From Ascaphus truei (taxonomy: Eukaryota; Chordata; Amphibia; Anura; Ascaphidae), in NCBI GenBank assembly GCA_036426205.1, contig CM071568.1:52054040-52118039 (forward strand): a stretch of DNA of 64,000 nt, given 5' to 3'. The notes beneath the pieces were generated by a model. The model saw only the letters and a list, made by a program, of their open reading frames with translations. It searched no databases and was not told where the DNA came from. The position numbers were made by a program, and so were the translations under genes. Positions within the stretch are counted from its first letter, which is position 1, and every line of letters starts with the position of its first letter. Positions 34,701 through 46,775 of this stretch are shown in pieces.

Positions 34701-37700
34701 ATAGATGAGCCTGAAGCTATCACAAACCTTGCTGCTACACCAAAAGTCAGATCAACATCCATGGAATGGATTGCGTGATTGGCCCAAACATGGGGTCATG
34801 CTACTGCTAATGGTCACATGGCTGCAGAACAAAATTAAAGCGAATACCCTTTTTGCATGGGCACCTTATAACCTGGAACAACACCTGAGATATGGATAGC
34901 TACTATAAAGATATAGGCGAAATGGCCGAAAAACCATGGCAGATCACGCAAAATTCAATACATCTGGATAGACTCCATATAAAATGAAACACATGGCCCT
35001 ACTGGATGGATATCCTCTACAATGACGATGGAAAAATGAATATATGAATGAAACTAACTAAACCATATGTGAAGAGCAAAAAGAAATAATAAAATGCTGA
35101 GAAGCACAATAGAAAGATAATCATACCTTGGATTAGACTAAATAACATGCTGGAATATGAACTAATGGTCAGATGAGAATGACAGATAATGAATGCCATG
35201 GCATATGATACAACCTCTCTGAACATACATGGAAAGACCTCATACATAATGGCTGCATATTATACTACAAAAATGGAGATGGAATGGGTTATGAAGAAAA
35301 AATATTAGGAGTGAATATGACAGGCTGAGATAGGGAAACGCTAGAGGGAACCCGGAGGCCAGTTTCTATATTTTCTCCCTTTGCACCTCGATCCATTTTT
35401 CGTAGCGGAGTTGAAGGCCAGGTTGCTGCCAGCGAGAAATTGCTGGCGCCGTCATGGGGGAAAGCGGACAGGTTCGCAGATTTGGACATCCCTCCATAGC
35501 TTATGTGAGCCTGCGCATATCTCCCTTTTACCTTTTCCTTCTCTGGACCCTGTGCCCCCCCTTCTGGGCACTCTCGCCTGGCCTCTGCATGGGAAACAAC
35601 TGGGACGCGAGGGAGCATATAGGAGGAAAGGACTAAGTCTAACGCGGTATAGGGGGGGAGACAGGGGGATGAAACGGAGCAGAGGAAAAAAGAGAGAAGA
35701 CTAATATAGGGAATGAGAAATCAATGGGAGGCCAGGGCTGAATAATCATGAGGTCATTGATTGGTTGGTAAATGATAATGCCCAATATGAAAAAATTACA
35801 ATTTAATAAATATTATAATAAGGTCGAAAAAAAACTTATTGGGAAAATGACTCTGGACAGATGCGCAGAAACTAATCAGGAATCCTCTGGACCTAGATCT
35901 CCTTATCTATGGGCTACACCTATACAATATCCTACATCATTCGTATCTCTGGCCTCTCTCCCTGGGCCTCCCGGAATCCCCTGGTCCACTCTGTAGCATC
36001 TGGCATTCCACATGTGAAACTGGCCCTCTGAGCCTGGGTCGGCCACTCTCGTCTTTATAGCTGGGTACTTGCCCTCCTATCTCTGCGCGGCGAATAAAAG
36101 ATCCTCTTCCCTCCTGAAACAGCAAAGCACATCGGTGAATGAATTAAGGAGTCGGTGAGGGCCGCAAACGTGGCCTACGGATAAATTCCAAAGTAGGATG
36201 AGAAAGAAAGCGTCGATAATGGCGAAAACGGGGAATCAATAAGATACATACCCATCTAAGGAAGTCGAATAATACCAGGATATAATATCCTTACTTAACA
36301 AGTTTTAAAATATTATAATGAAGATGAAAAATATGGAAAGAAATATATGACCTATGGAATGCATTCGGAGCTATTATTGTGATGGATCAAAAATTAATTA
36401 TAGGAATACTATATCTGGGAAATTATACATAATAATGAACTGGAATACTAATATATATGGAAAATGGTTAACGACGAAATGAAGGGGCGCGAATAGCGCA
36501 ACGATAGTTTCGGGAGCCGGTTGATTTTTTTAATCGCCCCCTCATGCTGGATGGCCCTGCAAGCTACTGGGCTCTGGACCTTGGTGGGCTCTGGTACGCG
36601 TCTCCCACCCATTTGCACTGGACCCTGCTCTCTGAGGAGTGTGAAGAATACTCCGAGGATGTCTCGTGCGAGGGAGCAGGAAGACAGGTGTTTCGGGAAG
36701 TATATCACAACAGAGAAGGAAGGGAGGGGGCAAGCTGAGATCTAATGATAGGAAATAATGAAGGATTGCAAGGGAGTAACTACTCTGGAACTGAGTACTG
36801 CCCCGCACTCCCTTCAGATCAGAGAGCTATTTGTCACCGCCGACTGACTCTCCCTGGTCCTGGACTACATCCTCTCCCTCCTGCCGCTCTTGCTGACCCC
36901 TGCTCTTCCGGAGCTCCTGGCATCCGTTCTGGCCTTCCCCCCTCCTTCCCTCCTGTCTCTTCCTGCGCCTCTCTGGCAGTTCTGCGGTTCCTCTCCTGAG
37001 AGTCCTCTTCTGATGGCAAACTCATACCCATATGTAATGCACCCTGGGATCCTCCCCTATCTGATGGTAACCTCTGAGACCAGCGCACTTATTGAGTCAT
37101 ATATGTGAAATGAGCCGCTCTTATAAAATGGTGATCAAATACGCCTACTATGCATAATTAACTCAACATAAAGTATGAAACTGCGACTGGAAAATATAGA
37201 CTAAGAATGATGGATTACAACATAATCCTGGATATGACCCCAGATGGCAGACTACGTGATGGACCTGAAGCACCCCCTCCTATGGTATGGGATCCTCCTC
37301 TCTACAGGATGGCCATCTCAACTCTAGGTGTGCCCCCCCCCCCCCCCGCCCCCGTAAACACTAGATTAACTCCACCAGCTGGATCGTGAGCAAAATACTG
37401 CGCTGCGAAAGCCTAACAATAACTATGTGAATGACCATATCGCGATATCCTCTGAGGTCCTGACTTTGGCACTGCACCAATAGAGCACAAGAGAGAGCCA
37501 ATACGATGTAATTTAGGGGGCGGGAGAGGGCAACTAGAGATACAGAAGGAAAGGATTCAAGAACACAGAAACTAACAACCATAATGCACTTGAAAGGAAA
37601 CACATCCGTATCGCCACTGATCCAAACCATGTTGGACGGAGGGTGGCATAATAGAGAAGGGGCATTGTGTCCGAACAGGGTAGCCACCATCTTAACACAG

Positions 37701-38480
37701 GGAATTTTTGAGAACATATCTTATGACATGCAGCAATGCATATGCCTACTTATGCATGGGAGTTTGGCTGAGTCTCAACATGTGGCACACTCAATTCTGA
37801 TGTAGGACCTGACTCATATCATGACTAGACTCACACGCTGGGTTACATATCACCATTCTGCTGCAGGACCACACACTTGTCAACTTAGAAACCATCCAGA
37901 AAACGCCTGCATGTGCTATAGATACGCTGATTCACAGATATGAGAGTACAGCAGACACGTACCTGACAAGAGTCCTTATGGGGCATGCGACGTATTCCTT
38001 GGCGAAAAACTGAGATGCTCATCACATGTTGAGCAGACGAAGTTCCTGAACTGAGGGAGCGCCTACTATGGAGACTGGACTGGACCCATCAAGAGATTTT
38101 AACTGGTCACTGAGAGAGAAACCCTGAATCCACATGGGATCCATGATTTCACAGAAGCTGGCCCTAGGCATAACAAATCACTGCCTATGAAGAGTCTAAC
38201 TGGACAGTATCATACTGGCACCTCTGGCAAGAACCGATGCGGTTTTTACAAATTGCACATAAATGCTCTAACTCACATGGCACCTAGCTTGGGCCCACGC
38301 GCATGGACCTGCATACCTCGCGCGCCCCTACATCTGTCCCAGCGGCGACATAGGCTATCTCGCCGCGACCCCCCCGTCTGCTCTCGGCTACTCTGGCCTC
38401 TCATTCATGCGCTGGCAGCTGGACTATGGCGAGGGCTGCTTCTATGCATGTCCACCTGGACTCTGGCTGGTAACTTCGAG
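34701..38480. other. Purine-rich, A-biased counterpart domain with ordinary islands
   Basis: From about 34.7 kb the plus strand becomes A-rich (32 A against 13 T in the line at 35041) with recurring ATGG, TGGA and GGAA words. Short stretches of more ordinary mixed sequence interrupt it at about 35370-35650 and 36480-36750, and C-rich words return at 36840-37010 and 38290-38480. The 109-codon minus frame at 35289-35618 looks less repetitive than the rest but has no domain I know. A poly(C) run lies at 37330-37348. Confidence 0.5.
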
Positions 38481-39137
38481 TACACCCAAGATCTGTGAAG
38501 TATCAGCCATGAACACAGATAGCCTTCAAAGTTCTGTTTTTCTTCCATAGTGGAAGTCATTGGCATGGAACAGATGCCTTCATTTTGTGAAGAGAAACCA
38601 GCCTCTGGATATATTGGCTCTCTCTTCCCTTGTCTAAGAGGAAGCCTGATTGCAGATGAAATTAGATGGGGGAAAAAAAATGAAAACAAAGCAAAAGCTT
38701 TCATGGTGTTCTCTTGCTGTACTCCCCATGATGGTCTTCTGCTGAGAGATGTCTCTGATTCATGATGCAAATTCTGACTTTAGTCTACACAGTAGCATAA
38801 ATAAATAATATACATCACTGTGACATTTGAAAGGATGTTCATCATTATTCATCCACATTCTGCGGTTATAGTATGTATTATAGCTAGTTATTAAGCATTA
38901 ATGGTGGATGCCATATAGTTTGCTCTGCATGGGATTTTGATAAACGTGTTTATTTTAACAACCAACCTGCAGTTGCTAAAGTTGATGATGAGGCATACAG
39001 GATGTAACATAAAATAATTTAAAAAAAAAGGCATGATGATCAAATTAAACTAATGCGCAGATCAGCTATACAGACACTCATTGAAAAACATGCACAATTA
39101 ATGAAGGGGTTGTAATTGTGTACTTGTAGTTTTTTTA
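38481..39137. other. Non-coding, ordinary composition
   Basis: Nothing recognised. It marks the right edge of the unusual domain. Confidence 0.4.
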
Positions 39138-39148
39138 CATATATATAT

Positions 39149-39186
<38 letters not shown>
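39138..39186. repeat. (AT)n microsatellite
   Basis: AT run with one break. Confidence 0.95.
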
Positions 39187-39189
<3 letters not shown>

Positions 39190-39516
39190 GTAGGTTTTTT
39201 TTCTCACATTTTGGTTTGACCCCCTTATGTGAATAGCACAATCATGTTTGTATTAATCATCATATACCCTTTCTGAATTGGATGATAATTTTCTGCAGGC
39301 CTCATTCGTTTAATGCGGTTTTGTACTATTTCTAATAAAGCACACTCTTAAAATACCATTCATAACTAACATTTTGAAGCATCCACTTCAGCGCAAATGT
39401 AACAAATGTGACATTACAGAAAAAAAAGCCAACCACCTGCAATAATTGACTCACCAGGACTCACATTCTGACCCACAACTCGTAGCTGGTTGATATATTG
39501 TCTGTTTCTACACACA

Positions 39517-39610
39517 CTACATATATATATATATATTAGATATATATATATATATATAATAAATATATATAGAGATATATTATATATATAATATAATATA
39601 TATATATAAA
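39517..39610. repeat. (AT)n microsatellite, interrupted
   Basis: Several AT runs separated by AGAT, AATAA and AGAGA breaks. Confidence 0.9.
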
Positions 39611-39649
39611 CACTAGGAAGAAAAAAGTATCCCACCATATACATTTTAT

Positions 39650-39948
39650 GTTATGGTGGGTGAAAAAGGCGACAAGAAACGGTGACACGGTGTGCTCATT
39701 TGCATGTCATGTCCCAGAATCCCTTGCTGCAGTGGAAGCACTGCATGCTAGGTGATAATGGTGAAACACAGGGTTGCAGACCTGTGAATGGGCTCACAAG
39801 TGCTATATATATATAAAACATACGTTACCATGAAGCGGCAAAGAGGTGCAGCACTCAGACAGTAACAAAGCAGAGTTATGTATTGAACATATAGCACATA
39901 TCTCCAACGTTTCGATCCCTCGGGGGGGATCTTCCTCAGGGTGGGTGC

Positions 39949-39990
<42 letters not shown>

Positions 39991-40037
39991 AGCAGGGCAG
40001 CAGAACATCTACATTGGAGTGCTTGCTGCTTTTTTTA

Positions 40038-40073
<36 letters not shown>

Positions 40074-41000
40074 GATAGATAGATAGATATATATATATAT
40101 ATATATTGTACCAACAGAGAAAGCAAACTTGTAAAAAGCACACGGACATACCAAACAAGTGTAAACAAGGATTTTATTAAAGTGAATAAAAACAAGGGAT
40201 AAGATTAAAAGAGGAGGGGGACTCACATCTACCAAGTATGTATACCTTGAGGCAAGGGTCTAACCATGGAGCCAAATCTGACACCCAAAAAACACAAGGA
40301 GCTCTATAGAAGCAAACATGTGAAACCTGTAAACACACTGCAAATGAGTACATCCAGAGATAGGTAATCACCACACAATCTAGGTGAGTAGTTGCAGTAA
40401 GTGGAGGCATGAATAGCACAGATAGCAGTATTGTATATACGTCACCACTAGAAATATGGGTGTCACAGGTGAGAGGTTGGCTAAGGCCTCATGTCAGGAA
40501 AAGAGAGGTAGGGGCCCCCCTCAACAGACTCCCACTCCAACGCGTTTCGACTTGAAACTGTCTTCTTCGGGGAGTGGTATATTATTTAAGTTATGGTAGG
40601 TGAAAAAGGCGACAAAAAACCTCCAGCATATAGCCAATAAAGAATATCACTTGTGAGCACATTCACATGTCTTAGAAAGGTCTGCAACCCTGCCTTTCAC
40701 CATTATCACCTAGCATACAGTGCCTCCAAAGCAGCAAGGGATTCGGGGAAATGATATGCAAATTAACATACAATGTGTCTCCTGTTGCCTGAAATCCATT
40801 TTACATGGAACCCTTATAAGCAAATGCTCGCTGTTAACACAGCTTTTAAGCACAGCATGGGATTAGATGCAAAGCCAGTCAAACCACTCACAGATAGCTG
40901 TTTCGACCTTTTGGGTCTCATCAGTGTGAGGTTGGTTGTACAGGTAGGTTTGCCATACACATTATTTAAGTTACGGTGGGTGAAAAAAGCGACAAAAAAA
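39650..41000. mobile_element. Nested inverted-repeat element cluster
   Basis: An arm at 39699-39802 is repeated in reverse complement at 40648-40764 (shared words such as AATCCCTTGCTGC, CTAGGTGATAATGGTGAAA and GGGTTGCAGACC). Between them lie two fragments of the ACGTTTCG type: one around 39840-39950 (AACGTTTCGATCCCTCGG, then CTTCCTCAGGG) and one around 40160-40590 (TTTATTAAAGTG to ACGCGTTTCGACTTGAAAC). A 25-bp module, TTATGGTGGGTGAAAAAGGC with GACAA, stands at 39651, 40591 and 40971 in the same orientation. A TGTTTCGACCTTTTGGGTCT segment lies at 40901-40920. Later insertions into an older inverted-repeat element explain the arrangement. Confidence 0.6.
39949..40106. repeat. (AT)n and (GATA)n simple repeats inside the cluster
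   Basis: AT runs at 39951-39988, 40040-40069 and 40089-40106, with four GATA units at about 40073-40088. Confidence 0.9.
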
Positions 41001-43177
41001 CATATATTATATATTTTTATTCAATATATATTTTTGCTTCATTTTTAGATTTATTATTGTCCAATTAGTAATATTACATTTAATTCTATAAACTTTATTG
41101 GGTTTGATTGATTGATCAAATAAATACATAAGATTTTATATATTATAAATATTATATATATTATATAGATCTTATGTATTTATAAGAGTCTTTGAATACA
41201 GCTCTCTACCCAATATTACTACCAGATGACTACCGCCCCAAAGACTGTGTACATGTAAGGGACAGCCATTGTCTTCCATTGCCTATGTCTCCCAAATCAA
41301 ACCAAGATGACATCAAACTTATTTACTTGAACTCTTATAATACAATACATTTTATTCTTCATATGCAGCAATGTTTAGTTTTACGCTTAGAATTCTTTAG
41401 AGCAAAACAAAAAACCCAACAGTAATGTATTAAAGTGCTAATTTGTTAAGAGGCACAACCTATCTGGATAGATGCATACCAAACAGAGGCATCATGCCGT
41501 GGGAAATGTGTGTAGGCCATGAAGGAATTCCTGTAATGGATAACTGCAATTGATTTCTTATGAGGTTGATTCTTATGAGCATACGGTTTGCATCCTATTA
41601 CATTCTGAAAAATAAACTGATATCAAAATGATTTGCCAAGGCCTACGACTCTTCTTACTGAAACTGTACTTCAGCCAATGCTTACAGGGTGGAGAGAATA
41701 AGATAAAAGTGCCATAGATATGAGGTTAACTGGATTCAAATAGAAAACTCTCTCAACTTATTGCATTCTTTAGAAAAAGAAATACATTTCGCATATGGTT
41801 AAGATTGATCAAAAAAGAATTTTGTATGCCAGTGATTACATTCCCATCTGTGATTAAGGCTTTCTGTCTGCATCTGGTTTTCACATTGTATTTCTGTAAC
41901 AAGAATCCTTTATATGGCAGGGTTCACTTTCTGTATTTTATATTAGTTGCAGCCCGAACTACTGCACGGATTTCAGATTTACACATGTGGTTTTCATTAC
42001 TTCATACCATTGAGAAAAAGTAATATTTGTTTGGGAATCTATGTTTTCCACAATTTCCATGGCAATACAACATGTTCCGACTTTTTCTTTAATAGCCACC
42101 TTCTACATCTATAGATTGGCTGTTACATTATATATGAATTATTACAACGCAATGCTCTTTTATTTAAAGTGTGTAGGTAAAATATAAACTAGACACAAAC
42201 AGGTTATGGTGGGTAATAAAGTGACAAAAGCCTTCTAACTGATTAATGTGTTTGCATGTGGAAGATATACAAATACACACTAATTTGTATTCTATCTTAA
42301 CAGAATGCACAAATACTGCAAAGTAGGGGTTAAATATACGCAAACATTGATATTTGTTTATATTATTAAGTGGGCAGGCAGCTGTTGTGATAGTTGGATG
42401 GTATAATAATATGGCATAATATATTTAAAGGATGTTGTTTACCACACCACAGTTAAGGAAAGTAATACTTGCTTGCTATTAGCACCAACTAAGGTGTGGA
42501 TTTAAATAATACATTTTAGTAAAGATCCGAGTTCGAGACACATTAGGATTATGGATACATTTATGGAATTAAGCAGTTATGATGTAATTATATGAAGAAT
42601 AACTGTGATGATGTAAGACTTCCCAATTGTATTACCAATTACAGGACCGAATAGGCTTTAGTCAGTTTTAACACGCAAAAAATCACCAAAGTCAATGATC
42701 CTTTTAACAGTTCATTCAGGGTGATTGGTGTGTAAAACAAGAGTCAGCAAATAGAATATATATATTTCACTGTTATGTTGGATTGAGTTGTTCCCATTGC
42801 TTCTCTCTTTTATTTGTGATGTGATTGTTTACTGAGTAGGACCTTCCTTCCACATGCAAAATGATCACCCCTCTTTCATCTCGTTTGCCTTGTTGTTCCT
42901 CTGACAGTATAAGGGTAACACACATTTCAGGAGATGCAAAAAGAGCAGACAGAACAAAAATAAAGAGGAAAGGAAAACATTTTTTTATTTTTACAAAAAG
43001 TTAAACTTTTGCTTTAGAAATAAAGATGTTTGCTTAAGGGAGCAACATTTATTAGATTGCCTTTTTATGGAAACATTTCTTTAAAGCAGTAATCCTAGCT
43101 GCTCATGAAGCTACCAGTGTCTCTGCCCCTTGAAATGGTTGCGAATTCTGTTGGCTATCAGGATGCCGCAACATCAT
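41001..43177. other. Non-coding AT-rich sequence
   Basis: No gene recognised. A fourth, diverged copy of the TTATGGTGGGT...GACAA module lies at 42203-42227. Short TATA-rich inverted words occur at 41120-41175. Confidence 0.4.
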
Positions 43178-43261
43178 CTGTTGCAGCTTCCTGTTGGTTT
43201 GTTGCAGCTTCCTGTTGATCTGTTGCGGCTTCCTGTTGATCTGTTGCAGCTTCCTGTTGAA
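43178..43261 (-). repeat. 21-bp tandem repeat, four copies, in an open frame
   Basis: CTGTTGCAGCTTCCTGTTGAT recurs about every 21 bases. Since 21 is a multiple of three, the minus-strand frame 43158-43400 (80 codons) reads through it as QQEAATD repeats after a hydrophobic stretch. No homologue recognised; more likely a chance frame than a gene. Confidence 0.75.
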
Positions 43262-43520
43262 CGGCCATTAATATCACTGGGAGAAACCAGTAAATAATTG
43301 TGGTAACTTCACCAGTTAAATATCTCGGTAAGCAAAGGGTCCCCGGAGCGAAAAAGTAATGTGATTCAGACTTCTGTAAAAGAAAAAGGGAGGGTCCCAT
43401 GTTTTAAATTAAACTTTTATCCTGGATCTTGTTACTAATAACAGAGTATTCAAAAACACAATCTATAATTGCTATATTAAGAGTTAGTCTGCGTAGATGA
43501 TATTCAGTTAGTCATATATT
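43262..43520. other. Non-coding sequence
   Basis: Nothing recognised. Confidence 0.4.
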
Positions 43521-43909
43521 AAAGCAGCAGTCCAAGCCAACCATTATTTTTACATAGCATTGAAACAGAGGGTCAGAGCTGAAGCTGAACCCCATTCATT
43601 TGAGCTCTGGGGACCCCCTGCTTCCAGAGATACTTACCTCCGTAGGGGCTGTCGGTAGCCTCTCCGGAGTCTGACTAGTCTAGCTTTGGTTCTTGTAATG
43701 GCAGTGTTCAAAGTTCCCGCGTCCCTGATGGGACATCATCTGCTGTGGCTTTCAAATGGCTAACATAACCAGGGCCTTTAAACAGCACCGAGATACCGGC
43801 ACCCCATACGGAGATAAGTGTCTCGGAGTTCGGCTCCGGACACCCCCTGCTTCAATGCTATGTAAAAACAATAAAAAAAAATTAAATGGTCCGCTTGGAT
43901 TGTTGTTTT
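43521..43909. mobile_element. Palindromic MITE (about 390 bp)
   Basis: Almost the whole element folds on itself. Left words CAGCAGTCCAAGC, TTTTTACATAGCATTGAA and GAGATACTTACCTCCG reappear in order, in reverse complement, in the right half (CAACAATCCAAGC, TTTTTACATAGCATTGAA, GAGACACTTATCTCCG). Right-half frames on both strands are shadows. No transposase and no clean target duplication. Confidence 0.7.
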
Positions 43910-44049
43910 CAATCTGTTTTCTGACATTTTCAGCACACATTTAAGGTGACATTTTTCTAGTCTGACCTACTGAACTACGAGAAGATTTCACTTCAAGAAA
44001 AAATATGCATTTTTAAATATTGATATATTGCATTCCGTGGCTCGTGGGT

Positions 44050-44194
44050 CGTATTTACTAAGCAGCGCTACTCCATAAGACATCTTGAATCACGCATAGT
44101 GAATATGGTACTTTATGTTCCATTCAAGTGAATGGACTGTAAGGTATCTTCCAGCATCTAAGGTGTCTTTGGACTAGCACTTTTAGTAAATATG
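44050..44194. mobile_element. Short MITE with TATTTACTAA ends
   Basis: The left end CGTATTTACTAAGCAGCGCT and the complement of the right end, CATATTTACTAAAAGTGCT, are inverted repeats. A partial copy with the same left end is at 48972-49050. Confidence 0.55.
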
Positions 44195-44319
44195 TGATGT
44201 TGAAGAAGCGACTTTGTAAGAAAAGGCACTCATTCTGGAAACAAGTACACCGACTGAAGCAGGGGATCCAGCTACAAATCCCAGTGTCAGCTACTTGTCA
44301 CTTTGGGCAAGTCACTGTT

Positions 44320-44430
44320 GTCGCCAAAACATAGATTGTAAGCTTGTCGTGTATGGGCAGTACCTGGATAATACTATGTATAGCACTGCAAAGTGTGCAC
44401 TGTATTTTAACTGTGACGTGCTTTGAGTTT
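44320..44430 (+). repeat. SINE-like dispersed repeat fragment
   Basis: ACATAGATTGTAAGCTTGTC followed by GTGTATGGGCAG and a decayed middle. Same family as 22907-23058. Confidence 0.5.
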
Positions 44431-44502
44431 CATTGGTAGAAGAGAGTTAGTTATTGATACATACATTATGACCCTATGTGTGTCATCCTAGTATCCTATG
44501 TC

Positions 44503-44655
44503 ATGGGTGGCCAAGCTCAGTCCTCAAGAACAAGTGATAGACCACATTTTTTGTAAGATTGTGTTCTATCACTAAGACAACTTGCATAGGTATATATTGC
44601 CCTGAAAACCTGTTCTATTGGTATCATTCAAGGACACAACTTGAGCACTCCTATC
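44503..44655. mobile_element. Degenerate hAT-like MITE
   Basis: The left end GGGTGGCCAAGCTCAGTCCT resembles the complement of the right end (AGGAGTGCTCAAGTTGTGTC). The CAGTCCTCAAG word is typical of vertebrate hAT MITE ends. The repeats are diverged and no target duplication is clear. Confidence 0.4.
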
Positions 44656-44969
44656 CTTTTGTATATTTTAACTATCATATATTATCCGAATACTTCAGTC
44701 ATCAGTATATAACTACTGCATGTTCCAGAGATTAGGATAACAGACACAGGGTGTAATCACAGAGTAACAGTGACAGATAACGCCCACACATATACATTAT
44801 TCAATAGTTGTATGTTAAATAGCTAAAAAAAAAAAAAAGAAGCTTAATCAACAGCAACTACAGAGTGGCCCTAAATCAAAAGAAGAACAAACCTCTGGTC
44901 CATTCGATTTAAGCAAGCGATGGGGAAGGACACACATCACCATAAACACAGCAGCATTGTATGTACAGT

Positions 44970-45125
44970 ATGTATATCTTTATTTATATAGCACCATCCA
45001 GGTACATAGTGCTTTACAATACATGTGACATAATATTATAACACAATGGGAATAAGTGCTTCAGATAAAACAATAGGAAAAGGAGTCCCTGCCCGAAGAG
45101 TTTACAATCGAATTACCACAGTGGT
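44970..45125 (-). repeat. SINE-like dispersed repeat
   Basis: Begins TTTATTTATATAGCACCATC, then CATAGTGCTTTACAA, and ends GAGTCCCTGCCCGAAGAGTT followed by TACAATC; it is a reverse-oriented copy of the family at 22907. Confidence 0.6.
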
Positions 45126-45906
45126 TCTTCAAGTCCAAAGGCAAACCGTAGTTACACCTGCTGTGAAATGGAATCCAATGACAAAGCATACTGGGTTTGG
45201 AGACAGTTAAATAACTTGCATTCTGTCTCTTACAACAATAGAAACCATTAATACGTCTGAATAAAAAGTATGTTTGTAGACTTCACCAATGGTTTTAATG
45301 TCGCTAATATTATCCTGTAATGGAGTGGAAGGCGGAAGATCCTGATGGCAGAAATACCATCTTTGGAGCTGGAAAACAATGTGGGCATATCGATTCTATC
45401 TCCATCTGACCTTAACCAAGTCACTTTAACTTATTCTGCTTTAGCCACAAACATTAGATTGCATGCTGTATGGGCAAAGGCAAGTTGCACCACTAAAATT
45501 CCACATGCATCTAAATGAGCAAAATAATAATTGTTATAACTGTAGCACTATAATATTAATGCATTCCATTAATATTTATTTCTAGTAAGTAAAAACAGAT
45601 TTTTCTTTGGCAGAGTTCAAAGTAAGATCTAAAAGCTAGTCTTACTACCTTGCAAGTAATAATAATACCATCAATAATATTCATAATATGTTATGATGGT
45701 TTTTATCCCACACTACAATATGTTGACAAATAAATATAACTGAATCTCTTTAGATTTGTTACAATAAAAAATGGAGCATTATACCCACTTTTAGGTGCAT
45801 TGATAATTTCACACTGTGACTACACACATTATCTGGAACGTGATGAAAGAAGGTTAGAAAGGCATCACACACAAAGGACCTGTTGTGACATTTTCTTCCA
45901 CATATG
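45126..45906. other. Non-coding AT-rich sequence
   Basis: Nothing recognised. Confidence 0.4.
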
Positions 45907-46447
45907 TGTAGCCGAGTCCCCCTACCCTGGTGTGGGGGAACAGTTTAGTGGTTCCACGGAGCTCCGCGTGATCGGGAGGTGGGGCGGCCATTTTGTGAGG
46001 TACGCATTCGCAGAGTAAGAAGTGCGGTGGCCATATTGGGTTAGCTCCTACCTCACATTTGGGTGGTATTTGTGCCACAGCACCCTCAGTACTAGGGGTA
46101 TTTGTGCCACAGCACCCTCAGTACTTTGGGGGAACCACCATGTGTTGGGGCACTGGCTTCATACTGTGGGTACAGTTATTATATGTTATCTGTGTTAGTA
46201 TGTGTGTACAGTAAACCTTCGTTATATACATTGTGTGGTGTATTACTTATTACTGTATATTGGTCCCTGTGAGGGGTTATCCCTCAGATGTGGAGGCGCT
46301 GCATGCAAGGAGACAGAGCTCACCCCAGGCTCCCAGAGGCGGAGGCTTAGCCCTCCTGTGAGCAGACAGGTACAGTAGCATGCGTAGTTGCCCGCGTAGT
46401 TCCCTTAGGCATAAGGACAGATATGGAACTGTACTAACACAGCTACA
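45907..46447. mobile_element. Possible solo LTR (541 bp)
   Basis: The block starts TGTAGC and ends GCTACA, a perfect 6-bp inverted end, and is richer in GC and CpG than its surroundings. It holds a 29-bp tandem duplication at 46065-46125. These features suit an LTR left after recombination. Against it, no clean target duplication is visible (ATATG on the left, ACATT on the right) and no second copy or internal region lies in the window. Confidence 0.4.
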
Positions 46448-46463
46448 ACATTATGGTATAGAT

Positions 46464-46775
46464 CAGGGGTGCGCAAACTCCCTGCGCTGCCCTCCCCCCC
46501 CGCCTGCCCTCCTCCGTGGTCGTGCCCCCCCTCACATCTAATGTTGCGTCAAATGGTGCTGCGGGGTCATGTGACATCACGTCACGTGACCCACCTCATC
46601 ATTTGACTTCACGTCTCTATGGCAGTGGGCATCATTTGATGCCGCGTTGCCATAGGGACGCATGACTGAAGGTGGTTAAGTAAGTTTTCAGTGGCCTTGT
46701 GCTCTCAGCGTGGTTCCTCTGTAAACGCTGTGCCCCCCAAGAAAACTCTTGCACACCCCCGTTTGCACACCCCTG
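46464..46775. mobile_element. hAT-like MITE (312 bp)
   Basis: The ends CAGGGGTGCGCAAAC and the complement of GTTTGCACACCCCTG match at 14 of 15 positions. The flanks GTATAGAT (46456-46463) and TTATATAT (46776-46783) agree at 6 of 8, consistent with an aged 8-bp target duplication. No transposase. Confidence 0.75.

Noticed and set aside
24764..34900. Many open frames of 60-156 codons on both strands in the C-rich domain
   Set aside because: They come from low stop-codon density in C/T-rich DNA. Translations are low-complexity Pro/Leu/Ser or Gly/Arg/Gln text with no domain, and frames overlap on both strands.
24480..38480. Immunoglobulin-type switch region
   Set aside because: Length and strand asymmetry are suggestive, but there is no enrichment of AGCT/GAGCT motifs that I can see and no immunoglobulin exons in the window.
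24480..38480. Ribosomal DNA spacer
   Set aside because: No 18S, 5.8S or 28S sequence and no regular spacer repeats.
39414..40235. Tyr/Ile-rich frames near 39.4-40.2 kb
   Set aside because: Translations of (TA)n microsatellites.
42525..42545. GAGTTCGAGAC word resembling a tRNA T-loop
   Set aside because: No acceptor, D or anticodon arms around it; at most a trace of a SINE.
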